The position numbers were made by a program, and so were the translations under genes. Below the pieces are notes generated by a model. The model did no database searches, was not told the origin of the DNA, and saw only the letters and a list, made by a program, of their open reading frames with translations. This document shows positions 28,090 through 39,544 of a stretch of DNA of 64,000 nucleotides, one piece after another. Each line of letters opens with the position of its first letter. The first letter of the stretch is position 1. This stretch comes from Callipepla californica brunnescens (Eukaryota > Chordata > Aves > Galliformes > Odontophoridae): assembly GCA_023055505.1 (NCBI GenBank), contig JALIRH010000001.1, positions 14,418,967-14,482,966 on the forward strand, written 5' to 3'.

Positions 28090-28680
28090 AGACTCTACAC
28101 AGTGATCTGGATAGGGTGAATCAATGGGCCAAGGTCTATTGTATGAAGCTCAGCAAGACAAAGTATTGGGTCCTGCAATTTGGTCACAACAACCCCATGC
28201 ATTGCTACAGGTTTGGAGCAGAGTGTCTGCAAAGTTGCATGGAGAAAAAGGATCTGTGGTGTTCTGGGGTAATCTGGGGTGTTAGTTGATAGCTGGCTGA
28301 AAATGAGCCATCAGTGTGCCAAGATGGCCAAGAAGGCCAACAGCATTTTGGCTTCTATCAGAAATAATGTAGCCAGAAGGAAGAGGGAGGTGATTGTACC
28401 CCTGAACAACCTATTCTCATAGGTAATTAATAATAGGATGAAAGGTAATAGACTCAAGTTCCACAAGAGGAAGTTCAGGTTGGATATTAGGAAAAAAATA
28501 TTCTCACAAAGAGTGATAATGTTCTGGAATGGGCTGCCCAGGAAGATGGTGGAATTGCCATCCCTGGAGGTAGAAGTGGCATTTAGTGACATGGTTTATT
28601 GGGAATAGTGGTGATGGGCTGACAGTTAGACTATATGATCTTAGAGGTCTCTTCCAACCATAATGATTCTATGGTTCTGA
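28090..28680 (+). mobile_element. CR1 LINE, 5'-truncated and internally deleted
   Basis: Plus-strand CR1 fragment. From about 28095 it reads as the part of ORF2 that follows the reverse transcriptase. The frame at 28284-28408 gives recognisable CR1 residues including [16 protein letters not shown]. The sequence then jumps, near 28405-28440, to the region just before the 3' UTR, so a few hundred bases are missing. It ends at about 28677 with the 3' terminus AATGATTCTATGGTTCT. Stop codons and indels make it inactive. The 3' end type matches the copy at 7.77 kb. A minus-strand ORF of 93 codons inside it is only its shadow. Confidence 0.9.
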
Positions 28681-30800
28681 GTTATGCAGCTGGATCCCTT
28701 CTAACCTTACAGACAGAAAACAGACATTTCTAGAAAGTCATTAATTTGACTTATACTTCAGATCTAACTTGAGGAAAGAGAAGTCATACTCTCATAACTC
28801 ATACTTCCAACTGTTTACAATAAATTGCTCTTGGACATGTAGATGTCTGTTAAGGACCTCTGAATCTGGGAGGCTGAATCCTATCAAAAATAAAAATAAT
28901 TAAAAATTCCTTTTCATATATTTATCAGTATTTTCCTTCAATAAATGTTAATACTGTCTTTTTATGCATAGCTAAATTTGCTTAATATTTCCTGTAGTAT
29001 ATTTTTCCACCACATATTTTATATTGTTTCTACAGTCTAGGTACAGTCTTGGAGAGAACTGCTGTTGAATATGCAGGTAGAAAAAAAACAAATCTATTCC
29101 CTACATTTTTTTTATGTGTGCTGACTTTTTAACTTTCTTCCCTCTTGAAATAAAAGTTAGCAGTGGATTTCCAGATAAAAGTGTTCTCATACACGATTGA
29201 AAGTATTGTGACACAGCTTTTATCATAATTTTAAAGCAAAATTGCCCACTGATTTCATGAAGAACTACTCCATACATTCTTTAATGATTTGGCCCAGTGT
29301 AGATTAAGCTGAACACCCTTGTTTGCAATTTTGTTTCTAAGAATCCCTTCATTATTAATTCACTTAGTATTCATTGCAATTATACTGAGTATAATTGTTT
29401 TGCTATTCATGTTGCTGTCAGAAGAATTTTTATAGGTCTTCCATTATAATTAGGCATACATTAATAGACATTTAAAGCATGTTACCACTCTTAATAAAAC
29501 TTGAAGATGTGATCTACTAAAAGTGGAAAAGACTAACAGTGAAATGTGAACACTTCATTTTAAAATGCACAGCTTTTACCCTTGAAGTTTCTGTAATTGG
29601 AAATTTTTGAATTTCTTTATTTCCCTGAATCCAGGACACTGACCTGGATTCAGATAATGATGGACCATCTAGTTATGTACCTCCTGAACAGAAGTATGTT
29701 GTCCTCCTGCAAGGTATTTGGTCATCTGGGGATCTGCAAGAGAGCAATAAGTAGGCTAGCTAGTACCCTCATCATTCCTTAAAACTGTAGAAAACCTTTA
29801 TAAGCAGAATTTCAAATTGGAACAGGGGATCTTCTCTCTGGGGAATTTTATGGCAGAGGAGGAGGCCATTTCCAGAAAGCACGGAGAAGATGTCTGTAAG
29901 AGCAGACTTGGTTTTTATACATCAGATACTGAATTTTGGGAAGACTAGCAAGTTCTGAAAGAAATCCTATAAGAAATAAAGTATATTTCTTTAATGACAT
30001 CAGTAAGGCTATCAGCATACTTAATGACTTTAATTTGCTATTCTGTTTTATAAGGGAAAATTATGAAGGTATTTTTTACGCAACCTCCATTTCAGATGTG
30101 CATGGAAGCAAAGAGCTAACACAGAACCTGTGCCAGAGTAGTCTTTCTGTATCTCTTAGCACACTATGTTTACACAGTCTAAATAAATTTTATAACTCTT
30201 CCATATTATTTATTTTACAACTTGGTGGTAAGAAGGCTTCCTGAGGGATAAGAAATGTCTTCCAGCTTAGTGAGGTCCTGGTTCTTCCCAATCCTGTTTC
30301 AAAACTGCATACATGATAGTGTGAATATGAAGGAAGTGATTTTCTTCCAAAAGTTTTGTAAAGTTAGTCCCAAAACAACCACTATTTTTAAGTTCACATA
30401 ACTTCAACCACCCTTGTATTTCTTAGGAATAGAGCACATAGCAAAAAGCTTTTGCTGTTCCAAACAAGAGTATCCTAAGACAAAACAATAATCGATGAAT
30501 GTGGGATAGAGAAAGAAAATCTTGGCCTCAAAACAGTCATATTACTAGCTAACTTCAGAAACATTCTTTGCTTTACATGTCTGCATGACTTAAGAAAGAT
30601 CTGAGACTGGACTTGGTATTTGATCTGTTCAATTGTGTGTTTGAGATGTCTGTCTCTGTGTTATTTTGTAAATTATCCCTATGGAGTAAAATATGATTAT
30701 TTGTTTGCTTGTGCTTTTCTGCAATAGAGAGGAACTTCTGTGATACATATTATCTTAATGGTTAACAAACAACCTGTTCTGAGGTCGCACTTACTTTTTG

Positions 30801-30840
30801 TGAAAGACGTCTTCTAATTTGAAGATGACGTCTACTTTCA
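30801..30840. repeat. Interrupted hairpin with two GACGTC palindromes
   Basis: TGAAAGACGTCTTC (30801-30814) can pair with 30821-30840, where the complementary bases are split by single-base or two-base insertions, around a TAATTT loop. Each arm carries GACGTC, and the second reads TGACGTC, the half-site pattern of ATF/CREB-type proteins. Whether this is regulatory is inference. Confidence 0.5.
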
Positions 30841-33040
30841 TGTCCCAGGCCCGTGCTTTTTATTCCCAGGAGAAGTCTTAGAAAAATGTATAACATAATG
30901 GACCAATTGAACAGGCCCAGGACATTTCAAAACTCCTTATTACATTTTGCTTAGTCTTCATTATGCTAAAATAATTAGGAAGATTATTTAGCAATCTGTC
31001 TAAATGGAAGAGATATTAATGCTTTAGTACCAATCTGCATTTTAAACAAAATTTACTTTTAATATTCTAAAATAGAAGAAAGATCTTCATGATTGCAAAT
31101 CATTTCCTATGTTAAATAAAAAAGTAGAAATTCAAAACTATTTGTCCCCTTTATTTTACATTTATAGTTAAGCAAAAGGAAAACATAACTGGAAAAACAT
31201 ATGTTAGAATAGAGAACAAATACTTACACAGCACTTGTTCTTAAATTGTGCTTGTCAAGCAGCAACTCCAGGTATCTCTGAAGACAGTGCAAGATAGGTT
31301 TAAATGGCTTTCCAAGTAAAGGATGAAAATTATCATTTCATATATTCCAGAGCTAACCAACTGTGTGTCTGTAGTTTCTTAAAATGTTTTATGTAGTATG
31401 GACTATCTATACTACAAATAAGTCATTAGCTTTTTTGTGGTATGAAGAGGAGTTGAGCATCTGAATATGGTACAGCTAAGGTTTGCTACAGCATAGCCTG
31501 CAAAGACCAATAGTCCAAAGTCAAGACAAAGTTTGGTTCAGTTTGTCATTTCATTTTTTTTAAAAGATAATGAAATGGTAAAATTCATAAGAAGTAGATC
31601 ATGAAACTTTGGAGTGTAATAATTAAGCAAGCCTCCCTATGTGTCTTACTAATTTTGCTCATTGCAAATTAATGTAACCTAAAAACCACTTCACATTTCT
31701 ACATATACAGTGCTATATAGCTAGATTTGCGTTGCCTCAACCAAGGAGTTTTTCTATTTTTTTTAAACTTCTTCTCCCTTTTTTCCCTCCAGTTGTTAAC
31801 GAAAGAAGCAGCATTTCAAGAAGAACAATTAGGTTGGTTTGTGACACTGGACTCCTTGGGGATAGTTTCAGAGCACTGCTGTAAGTAAGCCTGTAGGACA
31901 CATTTTCAAACAAACTACATTCCTACAAAGGATTTTTCTTTTTCTTCTGCCGTGTAACACACTCAGGGATGTATGTATTTAGGACATGGAAAGAAAATGA
32001 ATAAATGGAAAGGAACAATAAACAAATTTAATGGTATTTAATGGAACTCTTGTCTACATTCCTTCCCTTTAAAAATGATCATTTGTAAGTGCAAGTCCTT
32101 ATCCAAAGGTATGTCTTAGTCTAGACTGAAGCAGGAAACTCTTAGGTCAGACATAAGGTGACTGAAAAAATGCATTTGATTTATTCATATCTCTTAATGT
32201 GAAATGTGTGTTTGAAGAGACTAAAAATCTCAGAAAGTCTTTTTTGCAACAGCCAATTACTCTCATCTTTTTAATTCTAAAAATGCATTTGGAACATTTC
32301 CATTGTTCTAAGGGTTAAAAACTTCACCATGACAATGACGAGCCTTATTACTCAGTCAAAGTAAATGGATCACCATATAACCTTTCAGAAATGTTCTTCC
32401 TTAAGCTATTAAAACATTCCATGCCCTTAGATGACAACAATTTCTCTGCCTTTTGAAATTTCTTTTCTATCCTGCAGAGTTCATAGAGATATGCTTGGTT
32501 AAAATCAACTTATATAAAACTATGCACTGTAAATTCTGACACTTCTGTTTGAATCTCTTTTCAAACACTTGTCTTTGCTCACCATAATAGATGTCAGTTC
32601 TTCTGATGTAGTTCAAGCATGAGCTTCATATGAAGACTCAGCTATGTCTATTGCATTTCTGAAGCTACTACTCACTGAAGTTTTGTGCTGTTTGACATCA
32701 AAGATAGGCAAGAATCACCTGCTGAGTTCACATGCATGGAGCAAAACATCTTCAAATCACTTGTGCTAGACAAAAGTTTTTCATATTAAGCTTCCACTAT
32801 CATGTGGACTTAAAGACAAATGTAGTCCTTGTTAAAGTTGCAGCATTGTGTTATTAAACTATGCATCTAGGCCTCATGATTTATATAAGTATTAAGACAA
32901 AAGATAATCATTTAGCTGATTTATTTTTAGCATCAATTGCAAAGAATTCTGCTGCATTAAAAAAATTGTTTTTCATTCCATATGCAGTGATTCTGCTCAA
33001 AGGGAAAAACAATTTGAAAGCATGACATCCTCAAGCTTAG

Positions 33041-33077
33041 AAAAAAAAAAAAAAAAAAAAAAAACAAAACAAAAAAA
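33041..33077 (+). repeat. Poly-A tract
   Basis: Twenty-four A residues followed by CAAAACAAAAAAA. No recognised retroposon body upstream. Confidence 0.9.
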
Positions 33078-33893
33078 CCCTGCACTCTACTTTTTCAAAC
33101 TTTAATAGCTGACTTTTTTATCAATTGAAAAACCAGAAAGAGGCAACAGCTAAAGCATATAACGTATAAAGAGAACATAAATGAAGAAAAAAGTTGTATT
33201 TGAAAATTTCACATATCTATATGTTGTATAAGTTCAATCAGATAACATGTTGAAAAATAAATATCAGTGTAGAAGAAAAAGTATGTATATGAAGGATCAA
33301 GAACTACTATAATGGCTGTGTGCCTAATGGGTGCCTAATCAGTGTAACAACTCTGCCGTGGTTTCTAATCACATTGACTCTAGCAGTGTCTCTTTCTGTA
33401 GGATAGAGTTATCACAGGAATTAGATTTTTGAGCAGTTGTCTATGAAAAATATTTGTAATTAGCATGCATTTGAATGTCATCAAATGCCTTCATGTAGTG
33501 CAAACCAAAAGACAACAGGCATGTGAATATTATGAAATAATCTAATACATCAGGTACGTCAGCAAATGCTGAATTGTAGTTGTCAATTTTGACAGACTGA
33601 AGATTTTGGTATTATAGGGCTACCAGTGCTTTTTTCTATGTTTGTTTGTTTTTATTCATTTAAGTGGCTTGAAATAAATTTAAAAGAAAAAGAAAGGGTT
33701 TTTTTCCCTCACTATTGTTTTTCCATCTCTTATGTATGTGAATCTAAGAGAGGCAACATGCCTAGCACTTTCCAGTCTCTGCAATTGTTCCATAACTGTA
33801 AGGTTAAAACCTTAGCAATCCAGATCATTAACTATCTCCTGACTATTTAAACATTTTTGTACTTAAATTTTAAATTTTGCACTTAAATTGAAT

Positions 33894-34718
33894 ACAGAAT
33901 CAAAGAATCACGAAATTGGAGGGGCTGGAAGGGACCTCTAGAGATTATTGAGTCTAGCCCCCCTGGCAAAGCAGTTCCCTAGACCAGGTTGCACAGGTAG
34001 GTGTCCAGGCGGGTCTTGAACATCTCCAGAGAAGGAGACTCCACCACCTCTCCAGAAAACCTGTTCCAAGTGTTCCGTCAACCTGACTGTGTAGAAGTTC
34101 CCATGCACATTTGTGTGGAACTTGCTATGCCCCAGTTTGTGGCCATTTCCCCTCATTTTATCACCACACGGTGCTGAGAAGAGTTCATCCTTGTCCGTTT
34201 GCCAACCGCTCCTTAGATATTTATAGATGCAGATCAGATCCCCTCTGAGTCTTCTTTTCTTAAGGCTGAACAGACCCAGGTCTCTCAGCTTCTCCTCATA
34301 AGAGAGGTGTTCCATGTCCTTTATCATCTTTGTATCCCTCTGCTGAACTCAATAAATGAGATCCTGGTCTGTTTTGTACCGAGGAGCCCAGAACTGGACA
34401 CAGGACTCCAGGTGAGGCATCACCAGGGCAGAGCAGAGGGGGACGATCACCTCCTTCAACCTGCTGGCCACGCTGTTTTTAATGCACCCCAGGACCCCAT
34501 TGGCTTTCTTGGCCACCAAGGCACAATGCTGGCTCATAGCCAGCCTTTCATACACCAGGGCACCCAGGTCCTTCTCTTCAGAGCTCCTCTCCAGCAGGTC
34601 ACCCCCAAACCTGTATCGGTGCATGCCGTTATTCTTCCCTAGGTGCAAGACTCTACATTTGCTTTTGCTAATCCTCATCTGGTTTCTTTCTGCCCAGCTC
34701 TCCGTTACCTGGAGGGTA
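33894..34718 (-). mobile_element. CR1 LINE, 5'-truncated copy
   Basis: Minus-strand CR1 whose 3' terminus is at about 33894 (plus strand AGAATCAAAGAATCACGAAA). The subfamily 3' end (GACCTCTAGAGATTATT complement) is shared with the 39.5 kb and 59.7 kb copies. On the minus strand the C-terminal part of ORF2 survives as two long open frames, 34678-34349 (109 codons, motifs such as [12 protein letters not shown] and [20 protein letters not shown]) and 34327-33938 (129 codons, MEHLSYEEKLRDLGLFSLKK). They are separated by a small break near 34330-34350. The reverse transcriptase core is missing because of the 5' truncation near 34718. Bases 34206-34351 are identical to 39701-39846 of the inverted copy downstream. 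Confidence 0.92.
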
Positions 34719-37314
34719 ATACCTACTTTAGCACTTCAATATTGATAAGTTTCTTGTTTTAAATACTTAAAGCTCTTGATGAATGTTTTATGTATTACAA
34801 ATTAAGCATGCTATTGGATTGCAGTGGGTTCTTATGTGTACAGACAAGAAGGATCAGAGTTATGTTTTTGTGTGTTTCGTACATAGGTAAGGAACAGTTT
34901 TAACCCTTTAAGGACTCTAGCGCCAGCTTCTGTAATACAGGTTCCCAAGGTGCTCTCATGTCTCAGACATTCAGGCTAGATCTAAAATCTAAATTCATTT
35001 TGCACACAGATGAAGACACGTAAACTTCCTTTCTTTTTTATTTGCCCCCTCTTCAAGTCATGCTTTCCATGTAAAATAAATCTAAGTATATAGGCTGGAA
35101 GGGAACCGTGTCTGCCCCAGTAGTGACTCCCTGACACATGAATCAATTCTGATGTATCCAAAATCTTAGCATACACCAAGTCAGACAAATGGCAAAGGTC
35201 TGGAGTACTCTATCTCTCTGTAGGATGAAATACTTAGACACACCAGTGTCTGTCAGTGAAAACCTCACAGACCTTATAGACCCCAATATGACCATAAAAA
35301 ACATAAATAGATTAGATACCAAAGGCGTAAATACAGAATTCCTTATGAAGAAGGATTGTGCTAAACAACAGTGTAAGAAATCGGGGGATAAAAAGGAAGA
35401 ATGTGTTACAGATGATGCCGGTTTACTTAAAACACAATAAACCCCTTGCCTTGAAGTTGCTTATTGGCCCTAGCTCCGTCAGATCTGCCAACATTAATTT
35501 AATATCCTACTCTTAACATGTACTGTATTGAATATGAGGCATTTCAGGATGTATTTAAGCCTCTGCTCAGATTTAATTAGAAATGAGAAATATAGCAGAT
35601 GGAGAGAAATCATTGTTGCCCTGTTGGGCCCCTAATGCAAAGATATTTCTCTAACAGTTGACAGTTAAAAACCGTTTGATTTGTAAGCCACAGCAAAAGA
35701 AAAGTGATCTACAAATAAAATTAAAAAGCAGAATAACAGCTGCTCCAAAGCCTCTACAAAAATCTCTAATGGAAACAAGGAAAAGCCTAACCATGATACG
35801 AAATACCACTGTAAGGTAACTAGATTGCATTTCCAGCATTACAAGTTTAGCATCTGTGAAGTTGCTACAGAGTGACCTTTATATTTGGCTTTCCTGTCAT
35901 AAGAACTCAAATGAGACATTTTATTATCAAAGAAAAAAAAAATTCAAAGTGTCTATTCTACCACCAGTTTTAAACTGTTCAACTCTGATTTCCTCATACT
36001 TTACACAACAGAGACAAGTTTCTGTACACAGAAATTGTATGCTGCCCAGATAAAAATATTTTACTTTTAATGAGCTTTATACATCCATTCATCCTCACAT
36101 CTGAGTTCACAATACACAGAAGAAGTAAGCAACACATTAAGCTAAACTATCCACAAGAGAAAGCAAGAAGCAGAAGCGGTGAGCGGGTCAGCAGTCTCTC
36201 ATTTGAGAGGTATCAAAGGCTGTTGATGGATCTAATAAAATTACTCTGAACATCTGACCTTTGTCCATGGCCAGAAGGAATGCAGTTGCACAATAGGGGA
36301 AGGGAAATCACTGGTGGCAAAATGAAGTTTAAAATAAACTATGTTTCTACTGGCAATTTTTCTTTATCCGCTATCATGTAATATGCAGAGGGATGTACAG
36401 TATGTACTGAGAACAGGAAATGAAAGTGAAAAAAATGGAAGCTAAAACTGACACTAACAGTACTTAAATTGCTTAATGGAGATGCTGTGTACATACTCCC
36501 CCAGGCAACAGATCCTTGTAAGTGTTTAGAGCTTCTAATTGTACAGTATGTCTTCATAAACAGCAGGTTACAGAAACTCTAGGTCAAATGTTAGACAACA
36601 GAAGGATTTTGTCTATAATTTATTCAAAAGTTTGATTGTATCATTGCACATTAGAAGGAAATCAAACCTCAGAGTTAAGATGCTAATTACTGCTAAGCAT
36701 CTCAAATGTATGTGTGTGAGTGTAGTTACATACATATATGTGTATACATATAACATAGATAATGTATATATATGTGTATATATTATATGTATAAAAATTA
36801 TATTTATACTTTTACAGAGACATGTAAATATATACTTATAACTGTTTTCCTAAGGGCTGAAGTCATTACCAACACAGTGCACAATGCTTTTCTCATATCT
36901 ATCTTATAATTGCATCAGTAACTCAAGAATTTAACATCAAGATTTTTTATTATTTTTAGTGTTTTTTAGGAAAAGACTGGATAATTTTCTCAGTACATCT
37001 TATTTTAAAACCAAAAGCAGAGCAAAATACAGCAGACATAGCTTCTCTGTTCAAACAATTCTCAATCAAGGAATTGTTGAAAAATGACTCTGTACTAGAG
37101 ATCCAATAAAAACTGAACAGTTAAGATGACAAGATACTTAAGAACACTCCATCTTCTTTTTGTGAAGGCATGCAGAAAAGACACCAGGTGAAGTAATACC
37201 AAAGAACCCTCCCTTGGGCTCTTAGGGTATTTTCCACAAATGCTCCTCTTCCCATAGAACTCTGCTTGTACCAACTGCCTCTGGAAAGGCTCTATCACAA
37301 CCAGATTCTTTTCA
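34719..37314. other. Unique DNA with one exon-like ORF
   Basis: No recognised gene or transposon. The plus-strand frame 35189-35440 (83 codons) has a pyrimidine-rich acceptor-like TCTATCTCTCTGTAG just before an in-frame ATG, and its TAA overlaps an AATAAA. I treat it as a candidate only (see findings). A TATA/TGTA-rich low-complexity stretch lies at 36715-36840. Confidence 0.45.
36715..36840. repeat. TATATG-type AT-rich low-complexity tract
   Basis: Alternating TA and TG dinucleotides with short interruptions over about 120 bp. The 69-codon ORF reading through it is tyrosine/isoleucine-rich low complexity and is rejected as a gene. Confidence 0.75.
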
Positions 37315-37315
37315 A

Positions 37316-37348
37316 ACACACACACAAACACACACACACACACACACA
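37316..37348 (+). repeat. (CA)n microsatellite
   Basis: CA repeat of about 16 dinucleotides with one CAAA interruption, about 400 bp before the GGAA tract. Confidence 0.9.
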
Positions 37349-37754
37349 AATAATAATAAAAATAAATCATTGTAACAACTAGATAAAAATCTCAAGACAA
37401 TAAAATAAATAAAATGCATACATTTGTATTTATATATAATATAAAGCCACACTGATTCCATAAGAAACAAAGAGTATTCATTTTAAAATATTTTGAGGTA
37501 CATCCAGGATTTCTACTTATTAAAAGGGACTGACAAAGTTTTGAACAATCTTTCATTTGAAAAATATAAGCAGGTAATTAACCAGAGAGTGTACTGATAA
37601 TTAAATACACAATGTGTTTATTCAAATATCTATACTATGTTAGTAAGATATCTTAATTTATATTTATTTTGAAATTGGATGTTTTATATATGTTCAAAAT
37701 GGAAGAATAAATACATCACAGAATGAGAATTCAGTGAGAATAATTGAAAAAGAC

Positions 37755-38434
37755 GAAGGAAGGAAGGAGGGAAGGAAGGAGGGAAGGAAGGAGGGAAGGA
37801 AGGAGGGAAGGAAGGAGGGAAGGAAGGAGGGAAGGAAGGAGGGAAGGAGGGAAGGAGGGAAGGAGGGAAGGAGGGAAGGAAGGAGGGAAGGAAGGAGGGA
37901 AGGAAGGAGGGAAGGAAGGAGGGAAGGAGGGAAGGAGGGAAGGAGGGAAGGAAGGAAGGAGGGAAGGAGGGAAGGAGGGAAGGAGGGAAGGAGGGAAGGA
38001 GGGAAGGAGGGAAGGAGGGAAGGAGGGAAGGAGGGAAGGAGGGAAGGAGGGAAGGAGGGAAGGAGGGAAGGAGGGAAGGAGGGAAGGAAGGAGGGAAGGA
38101 AGGAGGGAAGGAAGGAGGGAAGGAAGGAAGGAAGGAAGGAAGGAAGGAAGGAAGGAAGGAAGGAAGGAAGGAAGGAAGGAAGGAAGGAAGGAAGGAAGGA
38201 AGGAAGGAAGGAAGGAAGGAAGGAAGGAAGGAAGGAAGGAAGGAAGGAAGGAAGGAAGGAAGGAAGGAAGGAAGGAAGGAAGGAAGGAAGGAAGGAAGGA
38301 AGGAAGGAAGGAAGGAAGGAAGGAAGGAAGGAAGGAAGGAAGGAAGGAAGGAAGGAAGGAAGGAAGGAAGGAAGGAAGGAAGGAAGGAAGGAAGGAAGGA
38401 AGGAAGGAAGGAAGGAAGGAAGGAAGGAAGGAAA
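37755..38434 (+). repeat. 680-bp GGAA/GGGA polypurine microsatellite
   Basis: An uninterrupted purine-only tract with a layered structure. 37755-37845 is mostly a 12-bp unit (GGGAAGGAAGGA). 37845-37960 mixes 8-bp and 12-bp units. 37967-38090 is a regular 8-bp unit (GGGAAGGA), and 38119-38434 is pure GGAA, about 79 units. The GGG every 8 bases in the middle zone fits the general G-quadruplex pattern with 5-base loops on the plus strand, and the mirror-symmetric purine strand can form triplex DNA. GGAA is also the core bound by ETS factors. Two overlapping ORFs of 233-240 codons (lysine-glutamate-glycine-arginine repeats) exist only because the repeat lacks stops and are not genes. Its exact length in an assembly is uncertain. 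Confidence 0.97.
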
Positions 38435-38493
38435 AGATATTTTAAACCATCACTGAAAAGGTCAAATATTTTTCTTCCTGATCTTTTAGTATG

Positions 38494-38499
38494 GTGCTA
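38494..38499. repeat. Target-site duplication, left copy (GTGCTA)
   Basis: GTGCTA abuts the TG terminus of the solo LTR and is repeated exactly at 38856-38861. Six base pairs is the duplication size of alpha- and beta-type (class II) retroviral integrases. Confidence 0.8.
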
Positions 38500-38855
38500 T
38501 GCAGTGTCTGAGGCACAGACTCAGATGTGGACAATCCAAATCGTTTATTACAGGTTTTGACATTTTTTATATACTTTCACAAGTTTTCTCTTGTTACTTT
38601 CCCATCTGCCTTTACATGTCAACAAAATACTCCCCAAAACAGTCCTTAACCATGCATACAGGTGCTTATCTAAACAGGTCATGAGTCATTCCAAGCCATG
38701 CACTCTTCCTCCAGTTGGGGTCTGCCATCACACAGCTTACTTGAATTTGTTTTCCTTTTATTCTGTAAGTGTCCTTGATTCTCAGCCTTCCTTTCTCATG
38801 CTGTTTATCTTGTTCTGCAGTTTCTCCTCTAAATATAATTTCTTGTATTTCTACA
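38500..38855 (-). mobile_element. Solo LTR of a class II endogenous retrovirus
   Basis: A 356-bp unit with TG...CA ends (TGCAG ... CTACA on the plus strand, near-inverted) between perfect 6-bp duplications GTGCTA. Orientation is minus. On that strand a TATA-type box TATATAAA lies at 38573-38566, and a polyadenylation signal AATAAA follows 16 bases later at 38549-38544, leaving about 45 bases to the end. This compact U3-R-U5 order resembles short avian LTRs. No internal retroviral sequence, primer-binding site or polypurine tract was seen on either side, so it is a solo LTR left by LTR-LTR recombination. The family is not identified, and class II is inferred from the 6-bp duplication. It begins 65 bp after the GGAA tract. 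ORFs inside (38499-38866) are chance. Confidence 0.8.
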
Positions 38856-38861
38856 GTGCTA
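38856..38861. repeat. Target-site duplication, right copy (GTGCTA)
   Basis: Exact copy of the hexamer before the LTR, directly after its CTACA terminus. It confirms a retroviral-type insertion. Confidence 0.8.
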
Positions 38862-39544
38862 TATAGTCTTAGAAACTGTTAACATGATACTGATCCCACT
38901 TTGGCTATTTTAGCTTGGTTTTAATAGCAAATTTTAACACTAATTTCACAAACCCAAGAGCATTAGTTTCTCCTATTCCAAAAAAACTCTTATTGTGTCT
39001 ATATTTGTTGGCAAGTGTTACTGAGCAATAATTCATCACATAAAATCTGCCTCAGCTCATCCACAACTAGTATTTCCCTCCAAGACATTTGAGTGTATAA
39101 AGAAACCATGGGTTGCAACATCACCAAGGTTTGCCATAGTGATCTGTAAACTTCTACAAAAATAGCTGGTATATATTCAGAGTAGTATTTTCATTAATTG
39201 CAACATTTTCCAAGGAGCTAAAGCTTTTTAAAGGGTAACTTTCATTAAGAATATCAGAACTTTTATTATAATTCCAGCAATTTATCACATTACACTACAA
39301 GTACCACTTATCATAAAATTATTAAACACAGATCAACCTGAGTATAGAAGACCCCCAAAATCAACAAAAAGACTCGATTAACTCAGTTCAATTCAAATGA
39401 AAGAAGCTGTGACCTGGCTACAATCACTATAAATATACAGAAGTAATAGCTAAAGAAAATTCACAGAAAAATTCCACATATCTTTGGGCAAAATTGACCC
39501 ATAATTCCTTATATCTTCAGCTTTGCTTCTGTCTTTATAATTTT
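38862..39544. other. AT-rich unique DNA, nothing recognised
   Basis: About 680 bp between the solo LTR and the plus-strand CR1. No ORF of note, no repeat and no promoter-like structure was seen. Confidence 0.6.

Larger units (their letters stand above)
16446..28090. other. Unique DNA, no gene recognised
   Basis: No convincing exon or mid-sized transposon was seen. The stretch contains a hairpin at 17301-17337, a poly-A tract at 17922, a CA-rich patch at 23349-23392 and a GC-richer patch at 19395-19635. Two segments (about 18990-19265 and 22540-22870) are dense in TAAT and TTAAT cores and lack repeats, the look of conserved non-coding DNA, but only alignment could show it. The 150-codon minus ORF at 23076-23528 has a cysteine/valine-rich low-complexity core reading through a CA repeat and is rejected as a gene. 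Confidence 0.5.
28681..33893. other. Unique DNA, no gene recognised
   Basis: About 5.2 kb without a convincing exon or transposon. It contains an interrupted hairpin with two GACGTC words (30801-30840) and a poly-A tract at 33041-33077. The stretch 32880-33520 has a conserved-non-coding look (repeated GTGCCTAAT, AATTAGCATGCATTTGAAT) that I cannot test. The 102-codon ORF at 29936-30244 has no recognisable domain. Confidence 0.5.

Noticed and set aside
37734..38456. Two overlapping ORFs of 240 and 233 codons made of Lys-Glu-Gly-Arg repeats
   Set aside because: They are translations of the GGAA/GGGA polypurine tract, which contains no stop codon in these frames. There is no independent coding evidence.
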